Shown piece after piece: positions 32,935-45,847 of a DNA stretch of 64,000 nucleotides. Under the pieces are notes generated by a model, which saw only the letters and a list, made by a program, of their open reading frames with translations, was not told the origin of the DNA and did no database searches. Both the position numbers and the translations under genes were made by a program. The stretch is taken from assembly GCA_000827265.1 (NCBI GenBank), contig KN834783.1, positions 299,997-363,996 of the forward strand. Direction: 5' to 3'. Numbering within the stretch: position 1 is the stretch's first letter; the number at the start of each line of letters is the position of its first letter. The stretch is from Collybiopsis luxurians FD-317 M1 (Eukaryota; Basidiomycota; Agaricomycetes; Agaricales; Omphalotaceae).

Positions 32935-35270
32935 TAGACAGTTTTCTTACCAATAACTGCATTCTATTTATCTGATGTATTTCAGCACTTGCTCTGGTAT
33001 TTGCGTAGTCCTATTAGGATCGCGCCAGCGAATGGGTATGCCGCCGGTGCCGTCACCTCCACTGCCTGCCGTCTATTTCCTCTCAGTCCCCGGTGCTTCC
33101 CATTCTCGAGATACGCCGCTATCTATCAAGTCCTCTATATATAACACCCTATGTGTCTCATCAACTCCACCGCAAGATACCTGCGGGATGAGCCGAGAGA
33201 AAACCCTACTCGTTTTGACTAACGCGGTTGGTTCGGACGGGAAGTAGTGTGGCCTCCAGCGATGGGAGAGACAATACGCGGGGATGGGGAAGAGGATAAA
33301 GTTAGTGGAAAGGCAACAGATCGACGCCTTGGGAGTTTAGGAAAGGTCTCGGCTCGCAGAAGATGAAAGGCCGCAAGTAAAACCACTTCAGCAACGCTCT
33401 TCCAGTCAGCAATGGACAAAGTAACCAAGGTGTTGCTTTGGTCAAAATTGCGATGATTGACATCGCAGCTTTACCAAAGTTGATGTTAGCTCGTGCGTTT
33501 ATGGACACATTTCGCTCTATGCCCTGCTCGTCCTTGTCACTTCTAGCACCCCGTTTCCTGCCTAGACCTTTCTCTCGGCTTTGGACTGGCCTGCTAGCTA
33601 AGCCCATTTTTGAAGGACATCTTCTCAGGTTTCATACGCTGTTGCTTTGGCAGTTTGAGCCTCAAGCTTAGTGAGTCTAAGGACCTAGACAATCAGGAAG
33701 CCAATAAGTGAGTAGTGAGGTTGAGAAGCGGCGACAGATGAAAGGATGTAGGTTGGATGAGGTTAGGAAAGTATTTCTACTATCGTAGTTCCAGAGGAGG
33801 ATCAGGATCACTGAAGGTTTATACTAGAGTATCATTGCGAAAGAAAAACCGAGAAGAAATAATCACCTGCGAGGAGAGCAGTCAGCGTCTATGTCCACAA
33901 CCTACGAAAGCAGAATACGAAATCAAAAAATTCCTTCATGGTTGCGGATCGCCATTGGTCTGGCAATCACAGAAATATCTGATTCGTCTTGTGCCCCGGA
34001 AGACGGAGACGGTCGGAGGAAAAAGGAAAGGGCAAAGGGCAAAAGCTTACCTCAAGGTAATCGACCAAAAATATAGACAGTTTTCTCACTGAAATCTGCA
34101 TTCGATTCCTCCTATATCTTAGTCAGATTAGAATATCGCAAGTGAGTGGGTATACCGCCGCCCCCACTTCCACTGCATCTCATTTCTATCTCGGTCCAGC
34201 TCAGCCCGCAGTGCTTTCAAGAAGCCGAACAATCTCAAGATTCACCACCATCTGTCAAGTCCTTTATATAACCCAAAATACCCTATGTGCCTCATCAGCT
34301 CCAAGGCAGATACCGGGATGAGCCGAGAGAAAATCTTACTTGTTTTGACTAGCACATTTGGTTCGGGTAAGAAGTGGCGCGCGCCAGCGATGGGGGAGAT
34401 GGAAAGTGGGAGTGGATAAAGTTTGTGGAAAGGCAACACACCGGCGTCTTGCGAATTTAGTAATGTTTTCGGCTCGCAGAAGATGAAAGACAGCAGAGCG
34501 ACGTTAAGAAAAGGGCGAGAGCCGACAAGAATGATATCATACGATTCCAGGTGGGCTTTCGTCCTGCCGGCAATGGCTAGAGCCGCGGCGACAACAGCGT
34601 TCATTATTCGGGTTGAGTAAAGCACTTCAACAATGTTCGTCCAGTCAACCATGGACATACGTAACTATGGGGTTGCTTGAGTTTTTGAGTTAAAATCGCA
34701 ATGATTAACATCGAACGTGATGTTAGCAAATACAATTATGACACTTCAACTCCATACCGTGCTCGTTCTTGACACCCCTAGCACTCCATTTCCTTCCTAC
34801 ACCTTTCTCTCGACTTCGGACTTGCCTCACAAGCTAAGCTCGCCTTGAAAAAACATCTCAAGTTTCGTACGCTGTTGCTGCAACGGTAAAGCTCACACAG
34901 ACTTGAGCCTCAAGCTTAATGAGTCAAGGAGTGTATGAACCTGGACGATCAGGAAGCCAATAAGTGGATAAAGAAGTTGAGAAGCGGAGACAGATGAAAG
35001 GGTGTAGTGGAGGATCAGGATCCCGGAAGGTCTATCAAAGAGTATCATTGTGAAAAAAGGGGAAGAAATGATCACCTGCGAGGAGAAGCAACAGTCAGCG
35101 TCCATGTCGACAAACTACGAAAGCAGAATACGAGATCAAAAAGAAATCACCGGTCCCTATCGGTCTGGCAATAATCGAAATATGTTTCCCCGAAGATAGA
35201 GATGATTGGAAGAAAAAGCAAAGAACAAAGAGCGAAAGCTTACCTCAAAGTAATCGATTAGAAGGTGTCA
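32935..35270. repeat. Degenerate direct duplication, two units of about 1.1 kb
   Basis: Unit 1 (about 32935-34080) and unit 2 (about 34075-35270) share ordered blocks: GACAGTTTTCT.AC, AAGTCCT.TATATA, CCCTATGTG.CTCATCA, GATGAGCCGAGAGAAAA, GGAAAGGCAACA, CTCGGCTTT/ACTTCGG with TTTCTCTCG, and GCGGAGACAGATGAAAGG.TGTAG. Unit 2 has about 120 bp missing from unit 1. Minus-strand frames in both units have hydrophobic stretches with possible splice sites, suggesting a decayed membrane protein gene, but no intact coding model could be built. Confidence 0.65.
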
Positions 35271-35427
35271 TGGTCAATTGATTCTTTGTGGAGTACAAAA
35301 ACGCGGGCTTGTGTCACGAAACATGAAGGACAGGTTTTTGAATTGAATCTTCAAAGCCTCTTGCTTCGGTGACGATTCTGGATAAGAGCTGATTAGGAAC
35401 AGATTTATAACGCGATATAAGTACACA

Positions 35428-35734
35428 CTACTCGCTGGGCACTCCGTCTCCGTCATCCTCCGCCTTATCCATTCCAGGTTCAAATGCCGTTCCTCGATAC
35501 TTGGAGAAAGATTTTCGAGACTTGACTGGCGTCTTTACTATCCAACCGCGATCGTTTATTTTACCCACAGTTTCGACTCGCGTCTTCAGAGTACTTCAGT
35601 CAATAAACCTATAAAGAATTGTGTACCCTTACCTTAACAAGTTGAGATGCACGGTGATGGAGTTATCGACGTTTGGAAATTTAGCCGGGCCGGAGTATTC
35701 GAGAACCTCGATCGTAATTACATAGTCCTTAGCG
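35428..35734 (-). pseudogene. 3' end of an unidentified gene (two exons), probably a fragment
   Basis: Exons 35734-35633 and 35593-35428 join in phase 2 across a 39-nt GT-AG gap. They encode a segment with KDYVITIEVLEYSGPAKF, followed by WIVKTPVK, SKYRGTAFEPGMDKAEDD and the C-terminus GDGVPSE. A diverged second copy of the last exon lies near 39445-39600 (SKNIFEYRGAVFEHGM). I do not recognise the family. Upstream exons were not found, so this is either a gene with an unresolved 5' part or a relic. Confidence 0.45.
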
Positions 35735-36865
35735 CTGCCCGCGGTTCAGGAAGCTACAGCCGTTTGCAAAAAGGTTTGCATTTCTGACTATTCAACACTT
35801 GTTTGTTTGTATTTGGTCGTCCTATATATTTCGGGACCCAGGCCCACCAAAACATACGGAACCACCATCCGACGACGCCATCTGTGGGTCAATCCTTATC
35901 GAAATCAGCTGTTTGCTTTTCCTTTGGGCGTCGGCTTTGTGTCCGGCTCTTGGAATATATAGAATCCGTATCAAAATATCAAATACAAATAAACAACAGT
36001 TGAATGCCTCGATGTGCAAAACTTTTTGCAAATGGCTGTAGCCGACGAAATGTCACTGGGAATATCAACCCTCTTTTCCGAGAGGAAAAGATCTGAACAA
36101 AGGATGTGCGATATCAGCTACAAATGTTTCAAGTACGTCACACAGATAGACAAGTGCAGATTCCCATCGAAGGGCGAATGAGTGGTATACAGCTTGACAC
36201 ATGTTCTCGCAATATTGGGGACAGCAGCAAATTTGGGAGTTCAAGAAGAATTCGAGGGAAAGGACATCAGGGTCTCTAGCCTTAGTTTATTCAGTTGTAA
36301 GTCTCTCAACGATTCGGCGGCAGGGGAACCCCAAAAGGCATAATAGGCAACTGTATTGCTATATCCATTCAAGGCAGTAGCTATCATTTACAGAAGGTCT
36401 GTCTCAACAGTCAGGGAGCGGAGAGAGAATGTAGCGCCTGAAAAGGTTTCATAAATTCCGCGGCATGAGAATATAGAGATTAGATAAGTGTGTGTGAAAG
36501 AGTTACCTATTGGGGCAAAATTTAGGAAGATTTTGGCCGATCGTAGCAAACACAGCCCTCCCTTTCGGTCAGGGGGATATAAACATCTCACGACTCTGAA
36601 CCACGTAGTTTTGGCCGGAGGACTCTGACGTCTATGATGACAGTGCTGTAACTGGCCGTAGGTAAGCAGAATAACAATGAAAAATGATTATTGCTTCTGT
36701 TGAACCTTGAAGAGTATATAATCTAATGTACGAAAGATGTACGTAGACTGACTATTGAAGGAACCTTGGACGACTCAAGCAAATGCTTGGAGGACCTTGG
36801 TTTCATGAGATCAAGCCCTTCCGCGACCCTTGTCTTTTGAAGCAGGAGGATTTTCTGCAACTCGA
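35735..36865. other. Gene-poor stretch
   Basis: Short frames at 35799-36041 occur on both strands and overlap. No supported gene, repeat or RNA was seen. Confidence 0.4.
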
Positions 36866-38985
36866 TCATACTTCAGTAAATACTATCCCATTCCCATTCT
36901 CGCTACTTGGTAGAATTTTTGCCCTGAATGATTTAGCTCCAGCTTGCCACTCATCGGAAGTGTGTTCTCGCAGAGTTGATTGAATGATTTTACCATTATG
37001 CGGTCGAGTTGACCCTATTCTGGAAAGAAAATTCCTGATCTCCATTGGTTTCACATTATGCAGTCGAGTTGACCCTATTTTGGAAAGAGAAATTCCCAAT
37101 CCCCATTCAATTGGTTTCATCAAATGGGCTAGATACACCCCTTTCTACGAGGCCAATGAAAACAATTAACAATGTGGATGAAATTCCCCGGTGAGGACAA
37201 AGCTGTAAACACATATTTCAAAATCAGGTGGGCAAAATTTACTATAATCTGAGTCAGCAGACAAGGTGTAGTGGGGAATGTAAAGGGAGATTCAAGAAAT
37301 TGCACTGGAATGGATGCCAAGATTACAACGATGGAGGACCCTCCAGCAAATTTTAGAAAGTGTGAGTTATTAATTACTGTCATGCTGTTTGACATATATT
37401 GGCCAGAGAAGACTTGAAAGAGTACAATCATTCAACTCATTTTTTCCAATTAAAATATGTTTGGCCTGGTGATTGAACCACCATACTCTCCCTGAAACAA
37501 GTCCCAATTCACCAGAAGTGCTTTACTATTTGGGGTGAAGACTTATCACCAACAAATCATCTACCTATTAAGCCTGTTAAGAGAACATCCAGCAGAAAGG
37601 TTTCACTGGTATAAATGAGGTACATCGGCGCAAAAGTTGTCGATCCTGTTTTGTTCAGCTGCTCCACAGAGCATTTCAGGTATGCTTCCACTGTATGATA
37701 AATACTCTGTCATTACCACAAATAATTATTCGTCCCTGCTTCATACCCCCATGTTCGGATCCATCCTCTGTTGAGGTTGTAGCTATGGTGCCTCATTTCT
37801 TAACAGATTCAACTCTGCCTAGTAATACCATAGAGGCCACACAGAACACTGAATGGCAGGATAAGAACAAAGACGACAGTGAAAAGTATGACACAGAGGT
37901 GCAGGTGCCTACCAAAGTTTTCCACTGCCAATGATGACTTGTTTTTGAAAGCGCCATAGACAGTAGCAGCAATGAATCTAGATTCAAACACCAGTGAGTG
38001 CCAATGTAATCAGCCCTTACTATATGTATCAGCGCACCAGCATGACATCAGAGAGCAACCTTGACAAAGAGATTTGCAAATATATGAAGATAACTTTGAA
38101 CATGCAGTGCATTACTTACCCAGTAGTCATAAAAATATCTTCGGTTACGCTGCGCAAGTTGGCTAGATTGTCTTCCCGCCAGTTGAAGCATTTTGTGACA
38201 AAACTGACAGGATCCAATGGTGACAAAAACCTTTGAGATAGTTTAACTAACTGCAACAGAGCTGGTGGCTAACACGAAGAAAAGAATTGTCGCCATGACA
38301 TACAGTGATCTTGGAGTCCTTGAGACAAAAAGTTAAATTTTACTTATTATGTTTGTTACTTGGAATTGTCATCAATTGGAATACTCAGCATTATCTACAA
38401 GGGCGTTATGATTTGAGATACTTTGTGCTGTATAAACAATGCTTTGATGAATTTCTATGAATTTATTTTGAATATAACTTCGATTTGGGTTTCTTGAGAC
38501 ACCTCGGATCAACCCAAAATCCTGAACTTAAAATTCTCCAAAATTCTGTAAAAGTAGGGCATATTATAAGATGAATTTTAAGATATTTACTTGATGCTTG
38601 AAGCCTCGGGTTGGAGGAATACACAGGTGTCTCGAGAACTCCAAGATCACTGTATAGTTTTATGGGCAAAAACCGTTGTCGAAAAATGTATATACTGACA
38701 GTACCAAAGAGTATGATGTAGATGCCTAAGATTGGCTGTAAATGATCTCCATGTCAGCAAGGGTAAACATATCACTAAGCGGTAGAAGAATTCACCAAAA
38801 ACAATGAGTTCAATCTGAATAGAAGAAATGAGCAATGACACTTGAGAATAGTCTCTGGCTATTAGCTAATCTTACTGCAAGCGGTAGAATGAGTTACATC
38901 CACTTGGCGTACAACTGCGTCATATGACTGGGAGAAGTAAACTTACAGGGCGGTGAGTTGGGAGATTCTTGAAAGAATATGGTAT
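36866..38985 (-). pseudogene. Seven-helix membrane protein, copy 3, disrupted
   Basis: Collinear with copies 1, 2 and 6. The 5' end reads FFQESPNSPPCKF but the start codon position is ACC-ATA rather than ATG. A frameshift follows in the first exon before LILPLA. The segment RFLPIKLY is interrupted by a 350-bp mariner-type MITE (38303-38652); beyond it the frame resumes with VMATILFFVLATSSVA. An in-frame TAA and a frameshift follow at about 38240-38250. Later exons are recognisable (RFLSPLDPVSF, LLSDVML, a CYCLWRFQKQVII variant of the CYRLWNS motif, ISSTLLIVFIGL). The tail region holds a 60-bp tandem repeat (about 36985-37105) with decayed versions of the RPYNLK motif. Several independent lesions make this a clear pseudogene. 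Confidence 0.85.
38303..38652 (+). mobile_element. 350-bp Tc1/mariner-type MITE in seven-helix copy 3
   Basis: Terminal inverted repeats CAGTGATCTTGGAGT.CT.GAGACA at both ends (26 bp, two mismatches) with TA target duplications (38301-38302, 38653-38654). No coding capacity. Removing the element plus one TA restores the local reading frame of the host exon. Confidence 0.9.
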
Positions 38986-41192
38986 AGTTATAAGTGAGAG
39001 AGAGTATAAGAACAATGGCCAGCGGGACTCAAGATCAAAACTTTGTCAATGGTTTAATGCTACCAGTGGATCCCAGCATATCGGTATTCCGCAAGCCGTG
39101 ATATCTCGCCGTGTTGGAGGAGCCAGATTCAAAAGGATAAATCAATATCTAAGTGAGAATAGTGGCAGTTCCGAATATGGAGCTATTATCGGCTTTTTCC
39201 TATAGGCTAGAACCGTTCGCTTCACAAAAAACACTCCGCAGTATTCTTCGGCACAGCTCCAGCTGATGATCTTACGTGCTATAACCTGGCAATTGTTTGC
39301 TCCCCAGTTTCGGATGGCAAAGGCAGATGATTATGAGCCCTCTGGCCACTTTGCTGACGACTATGGCTTAAAACCAGTTAGAAACAAGTCTATGAAAGAA
39401 TGTGAATGCACCGTGAAACTATATTACTTGTCAAGTGCCCTCTTCATCCGACTATAAGAGCACCCGATCATGTCCGTAAATTTTCGCTCTATTCATTCCA
39501 TGCTCAAAGACGGCTCCTCGGTACTCGAAGATATTTTTTGAGACCTGGATACTGGTAGTGCCTGTATGATGCGGCTGTTTTTTGCCCACTGAAATTTTGG
39601 CTTGTAACTTTGACTCGCCAACTACTTGGCCAAAGGAGAAATAGAAAAAACATATATATACATCAGAAAGTTAAAAAATTCTGCTCGGCAGAAATGTATG
39701 CTGATATAAATTAGATTATCCTTTCATAGTTTATCAGGCTCGCCTAAAATAGTTACTGAAGACTCCTGATTATCCTTGACAGGCTTATCTACTCTTGTCT
39801 CAGCCCTTTTAGTACACATTTCTGCGGAGCAGAATTTGTTACCTTTTTGTGCTAAATCTACTTCAAGCTAATAATAACCATATCAATGATATCTGGTCTA
39901 GCGCTGGTGGGAACTACCATCACGATCTTGATAGCATTGATTCTCCGATATGAGAGTCCGACAGGATTGGGATCGTTAAAGGTGCAGTCATTATTAGTAT
40001 GACCGTGGTGGTAATCATACCGTCATATTTACCATTTCCGAATCCTTGAATTTTTTGTAAGCTATGTTATAGCTGCACTACCTAATTCGAATCCGCGGAT
40101 AACATCAATATTTTAGTGGATACCGAACAGTTATCTGTCCTGGTGATTGGTATCACTATCATGATGAAGTTTTGAAAGCTCGTAATGTTGGGAAAGGAGG
40201 TTTGAGAATTCCTGAACCTTTTTGGAAAGTGTTCTTTCGGAACCGGTATAGCCTGTGAAGGCCATAATCAACGCAAGACTTCTGAATTCGTATCAGTCGA
40301 CTTCAGCGAACAGTACGTCCTTCATATCATATTTCTCGGCATGAAGGTTTGAAGACGGATGGGTGAGGAAAAAGAAGGTACCGTGCGCTGATGGCCCGCC
40401 TGTATTGCAAAGCGAGCGCTGTTATCTGTTTGCTGTGCTTCTCCGACTTACATCCTAGGGGAATGCGTGCATCCGATGCTAATTTAGTTGAGGCATCAAA
40501 GCTGCCTGATCCAGATTTCGACGGCATAGAGGAGTCATAGTGCAGCCTTAGCTTTTTGTCTGCTATGTATTCTTGGTCATACAGTGTGAATGTCATTTGC
40601 TCTTTTGCCGCAACAAGGTCGAATTTAAGCTGGATAATGGAGGAAAATTCACATTTAAATATGCGCAAATCTGAGCTCGACTTCTGTCAAACTTTGCCGA
40701 AAGAAGTCTGAATAAGTGAAAGTGATGCCTAAATTTACAGGGACCCAACGTATTTGGTTCGAATTTTGTCAAATCGTAAAATGGGTCTTATTCTGTCCAA
40801 GTTTGTCGTAATTTCTCGCATTCGGTCAATTTTTACCATAATTTTAACTTAGAGTTTTTCCTGATGAGGTTATAGTAGAAACAAACCCCCTTAAGGACTG
40901 AAACTCCCAGTACCTGTCTATCCAATCAACCATACTGGTGAGAGTTTCGAATTTCAAAGTACGTTCTGTGGGTCAAAACCAGATGGTTAGCACTAGTGTG
41001 TTTGATTTTGATATCGTAAAGAAGCCAGAAGCCACCGGGAGGACATCCAGACAATCCACGGGTTGTCAAGTGGAAACCGAAAGCATCATGAACCTAATGA
41101 TGGAACGTATCGACGTGCTGTATAAATGAAGCAGACGCAGGGGATTTCCTGGCAGGCGACAAAGCTATACTTCGCTCCCTTGCTTGCTTATC
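38986..41192. other. Gene-poor stretch with one relic exon
   Basis: The minus strand at about 39445-39600 carries a diverged copy of the last exon of the unidentified gene at 35428-35734 (SKNIFEYRGAVFEHGM against SRKSFSKYRGTAFEPGM). A minus-strand frame at 40327-40668 has protein-like composition (EYIADKKLRLHYDSSMPSKS) but no partners were found. The remainder shows nothing. Confidence 0.4.
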
Positions 41193-42430
41193 ATGGTTAA
41201 TCCTTTCGCAACTCAAGAAGACCCTACATCCCTTTGGTATGAGCAGTCAAATTATATTGCAACTCACCTTGCCGCAGTGGGATACGGTGAGGTTCAATGC
41301 TCAAATTATTATCACTCCACGCTATTAACTTATTAATTTTCCCGATTTTCGGAAAATTTTTGTATATCTAGGCATTCATGTCGCTGTCTTTTCAATGACA
41401 GTGTACTATACCCTTAAACAGGAAAAGCGAAACAACAGAAGCTATGCTTGGATTGGTTGGCTCATATTCAATACGCTTCTCTTTACATTTGGCACAATCA
41501 ATCTGGCCTGCAGTATTCGCTTCAATGAAAACGCTTGGCTCAACGATCGCCAATATCCAGGAGGGCCATTTGCGTATATGATAGAGCAGCAATCTATACC
41601 TGTAATGACTCTTGGAAATTGTGCATCCATTTTGGCTTCATTTTTGGCAGATGCGCTGTTGGTGAGGTCCTCATATCAAAATCATTGTTTTCGAGGCATC
41701 TGATGGCTTGTTAATGATATAGCTCTATCGAGCGGCTATTCTTTGGAATTATGTATGGTATATTGTCATCCCTCCTGCAATGTTCTATATTGCCTGTGTC
41801 AGTAAGTGATTATCCATTATTTAGCCGACTGATACTCACAAGCAATGCATTTAAGTACTCTCAATCTTGACAACTGTCCAAATTGCTCTTCCTACCCAAA
41901 CTCACTGGCAACCCCTCTCGTTGCCGGTCTGGATCATCCTTATGATTCTTCCAATCTGGCTGACAGCCCTTATTGCTGGAAAGATTTATTATCATAAGAA
42001 GAGAATGCAGGATTTGCTCGGGTTGGTGGATGCTCAAAACTACACAGGAGCTTCGGCCATTGTCATTGAATCGGCACTGCCTTTCACCATTATCTCGATC
42101 ATTCTCTTGGGACTGTTTGGAGATAGCAACATTGCACAAAACCTCTTTTTACCATTGATGGTGCAGTGCGAGGTGAGCATCCCAGCTCGTAATTTCCTCA
42201 AGTGCATTCGATGGACTGAGTGAAAATCATAGTGCATTTCTCCGGAAATGATTACATTGCGTGTCATGCTGGGTCGCGCCTGGGAAAGAAATACACTCAC
42301 TGATAGCGAAGGACGCAAGGCAGAAAAGGGTAATCGTATGCAGTTTAGGCGCCCTACAGTAATAATGGAATCAGTTCAGGCTATGAGTAGCCAGACTGAG
42401 TATAGCTTGTCATCTAATGCTGACAAGTAG
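41193..42430 (+). CDS. Seven-helix membrane protein of a second subfamily (copy 4), intact
   Basis: Five exons, 41193-41286, 41372-41661, 41723-41801, 41856-42172 and 42233-42430, give 325 aa with all phases closed. The N-terminus is short (MVNPFATQEDPTSLWYEQSN). Helices in order: IATHLAAVGYGIHVAVFSMT, AWIGWLIFNTLLFTFGTINL, VMTLGNCASILASFLADALL, the LYRAAILWNY loop, IVIPPAMFYIACVILSIL, VWIILMILPIWLTALIAGKI, and AIVIESALPFTIISIILLGLF. The C-terminal tail of about 65 residues is polar and basic. The DALLLYR..ILW motif and the late AGKIYYHKK helix end match the large agaricomycete seven-helix families; function unknown. It lies between transposon-rich segments but shows no lesion, so selection has probably kept it. 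Confidence 0.85.
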
Positions 42431-44463
42431 CTCAGAGTCGACTGCACTGACTAAATCTGCTTTATGCCGTCTTTGCGCAGGTTTATGTGTCCTCTACAAT
42501 CAAGTAGTTCATTTATTAAATGTATTGAGCACCATGTACTATTACAATACTTATCCGCTCCGACGCCGCTGAAAAACTTGTTTGAACGGGATTTACTGTT
42601 TGAGAAACAGGACGCTTTAACTTGGATTTGTTAAGCACCAAAAGCGCCGAGGTAAGCTGCATGTGTCGGCCGCGAGTCGTGGAAGGGTCGAAGATAAAGT
42701 CGTGTTGCACTGCTTAGACGATACAGAGCTACACCATCAGTGGGTAGGTACACCGTCAGGATGGTGGCAGCGGACTCGATGAAATCATCATCATGCCATT
42801 GAAATGTCACACGAGGTAAACAACCGGCGGCAAATTGAGACTCTGGGTCTACTGTACCTTTCCTCGCCCTTCCTCTGTCTCACGAGAGTTTAGCTTATGA
42901 CCACAAGCAATACTAACACTTGTCGGAGAAACTGGGGCTCTGCACGTATATTGACAGCGTGCCATAAGTTTCTAGATGTCAGCCATGCACGAGAAAGATG
43001 CGTGATGGCATGAACAGCAAAATACTATCTCACATTGGAATGATAGTCTCTCTGCCCCTGCCTGAAACGGTGTACATTCAGTGAGATCTATATGCTGTGA
43101 CTGATTTCGGAACTTACTTTTCCATTAGTGTGTTCAAAAGGGTGATGGATAGATAGACTCTGGATAGAGAATCTATACTTAGAACCTCCAATCCGAGTGA
43201 AATCACGATATGCAGTGATCAAGGTAAGCCGTTATCCATATCCTGTGCTCTACTAGCAATCAAGTTAGAACAATTTCGACAACAAGGGTGATGCAATGGC
43301 CATTGCACTTGCGGTGTCCACCGTCCGCCTAACAGCACAATCGAGCCATGACTATTGTTATCCTAGTCTTCAAATAAGACTTGAAATAATTAGCGGCCGT
43401 AGGATTTCAACGACTAAATCAAAAACTACTTAATTGTAGATGCGTGCAATACCGTCTTGGTCAATGTACTTTTCCCTCCGTAGCTCACATCTGTTGCAAC
43501 TTAGGTGACTGGGAGCCATCAAGGCAGTCTGGATCCTCATAGAATGATAAATATCATACAACTGTCATTATTTATATTGCGGATGAATCCACAAAACATG
43601 CATCATCGTAAAGGTGGGCTTCAACGACGAGCTCAATAACGCACTGGCAACCTTCAAAAATGGACTTGTGCAAAAAGACTAGACACTCAAAGCTCTCAAT
43701 GTAAATATAAACACTCAATACACAACTTGATGCCTGCTGGTGGTGGTGGGCCACTATTAATGTGTGGCAGGACTTGTGCCTTTTGAAGTAATGTTGAAAC
43801 AAATTATGCTGTGTTAAATGTAATGAATAACAACTAAATGTATATCAATTGTGAGAATTAAATCAATTTAAGAATTGCCTGTCTTGGATCAGGCTCGACG
43901 CTTAAACCTGGCATTCCATGCACTCGTAATCAAGTATCATGTTGACACGAGATGCTGAAGGAGGCAAACAATAACTCAGAAACTGGTTTACTGTATATCC
44001 AATTGATTACAGCAATTTGTAAAACTAATGACAGTTGATTGATGAAACATCAATTATGTGAAATTTAGAAATAATTTAAGTTTAGAAAGAATATGACTTC
44101 GAGAGCCGATACCCTCTGATTATTGTACTCGCATCCCCATAAAATTGAGAGCCTAAGGCCATATATGATGATATAGTGTCCACATTGCTTCTGCTTGTCG
44201 GTTATGATGGTCAGGATCAAGGCTTGGAATGTGCCAGTGCTGGGATCAGGTGACCAAACATGATTCTTTTACAAATTTTGAGTTATTCATAAATTTCAAA
44301 CAAATGACACTCAGTCGATCAACTGTCATTAATTTTGCAAGTTGCTGTAAGACACCTTTCTCATATTTGCTTTGTCAGGCAAGAGAATAGAACAAGCCAA
44401 TTGTCACCTAAAGTGAATGTCTGATTACCAGACATCTCTCATCTTCATTATCTCTGCGAGCTA
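42431..44463. other. Gene-poor, AT-rich stretch
   Basis: No supported coding region. Short frames at 42516-42710 and 43572-43802 on the minus strand lack homology or splice partners. No repeat was recognised here. Confidence 0.45.
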
Positions 44464-44676
44464 CAGTGCCTCAAAAAATTGTCCACATGTTTGGTACTTT
44501 GGAAAGATCTTCAATTTTTGAGTCACATGTTAAGTTATATAAGTAATAGTTGGTAGCAGCCAAATAGCACTACATCTATACTCTATGTACCACTTTAGCT
44601 CTTTCAATTTGAGTAAAAACTCATCAAGTTATGGGCTATTTGATTTGATGAGTCATGTGGACAATTTTTTGAGTTG
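44464..44676 (+). repeat. Left terminal inverted repeat of the Tc1-type element
   Basis: Matches the reverse complement of 45848-46060 at roughly 80% by eye. It has the site CTCAAAAAATTGTCCACATG at the outer end and its reverse complement at the inner end. Confidence 0.9.
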
Positions 44677-44832
44677 TCATTCTAACATTATTGTTTTGCC
44701 CCATTAAGCTATCATAAATGACATCATTAGTGGAGCGGTGTGATAATCATATCTTTACATCATAATGATGTCATACCTTTGATTGGGAATATATAAGGCC
44801 ACTTGTTCATCCTCCATAGCCTTCATTAAATC

Positions 44833-45820
44833 ATGAAGCCCATCACTTCTACTCAACTTGACAATGTCCTCTCTCTGCTCCAAGCCTCTTCTTCCACTAG
44901 GGAGATCTCTGCTCAGACTGGTGTATCCAAGTCAAAGATTACTTCCCTGGCAAAAGAAGTGGTCCCAGACAAGGAGAACCATCCAGCAGGACATCCCAAC
45001 AAACTCTCTGCCACTGATGAGCATGCTGCTATTAAACAAGTTACTACAGGCAGGGCTGAAAATGCTGCTCAGGTAGCCAGAACCATGAACCCCATGCTCT
45101 CCCAACCTGTCTCCACCCAGACCATCAGAAACACTCTTCACAAAGCCAACATAGACACCAGAAAAAAGCAGAAGAAGCCAAGACTCACCCCTGCCCAAAA
45201 GAAGGCTCATTTGATCTTTGCTCAGAAATACAAGGATTGGACTGTTGATGACTGGAAGAGAGTAATTTGGGTCAGATGGACAGTGGTATGTGTGGAAAAG
45301 AAAGGGGGAACCATTGGAGGAGAGAGGCATCCAACAGACAGTGAAGTATGGAGGAGGAAACATCATGGTGTGGGGCTGTATGGGGTGGGAAGGGACTGGA
45401 AAATTGGTAGAGGTGGAGGGGAGAATGAATGGGCAGCAGTATGTGGACATTTTAGACAACAATCTTTTGGAGAGCATGGAGATTTTGGCCATTGATCCAG
45501 ACATAGCCATTTTTCAGCAGGATAATGATCCCAAACATACCTCAAAAGTGGCCACCAAATGGTTCATTGACCATCATATTAACTGCTTAGATTGGCCTCC
45601 ACAGTCTCCTGATCTCAATCCCATTGAACATCTTTGGACCACTCTCAAAAACAAACTCAATGAATATGACACACCACCCTCTGGAGTTTGGGAAATATGG
45701 GACAGAGCAGCAGAAATGTGGGAAGAGATTACAGAGGAAGATTGTCAGAAGTTAATAAGGAGCATGCCTAGAAGACTTGGAGCTGTTCTGAAGGCAAAAG
45801 GAGGTCATACAAAGTACTGA
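44833..45820 (+). pseudogene. Tc1-family transposase, frame broken and first catalytic Asp lost
   Basis: The N-terminal half starts at ATG 44833 and carries a helix-turn-helix region (STREISAQTGVSKSKITSLA and TIRNTLHKANIDTRKKQKKP). The C-terminal half continues in another frame from about 45270 to 45820. It has the second catalytic Asp in FQQDNDPKHTS and the final Glu in SPDLNPIEHLW, with 34 residues between them, so this is a DD34E enzyme. Between VIW and SDGQWYVW the usual SDETKIN segment with the first catalytic Asp is missing. The breakpoint lies at the word TCAGATG, so a deletion between two short repeats explains both the loss and the frameshift. The copy cannot make active transposase. 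Confidence 0.93.
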
Positions 45821-45847
45821 ACTGCACTCTGTTGTATATGAAGTTGC

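Noticed and set aside
35799..36041. Mutually overlapping frames on both strands
   Set aside because: Both are short, neither has splice partners or recognisable family motifs.
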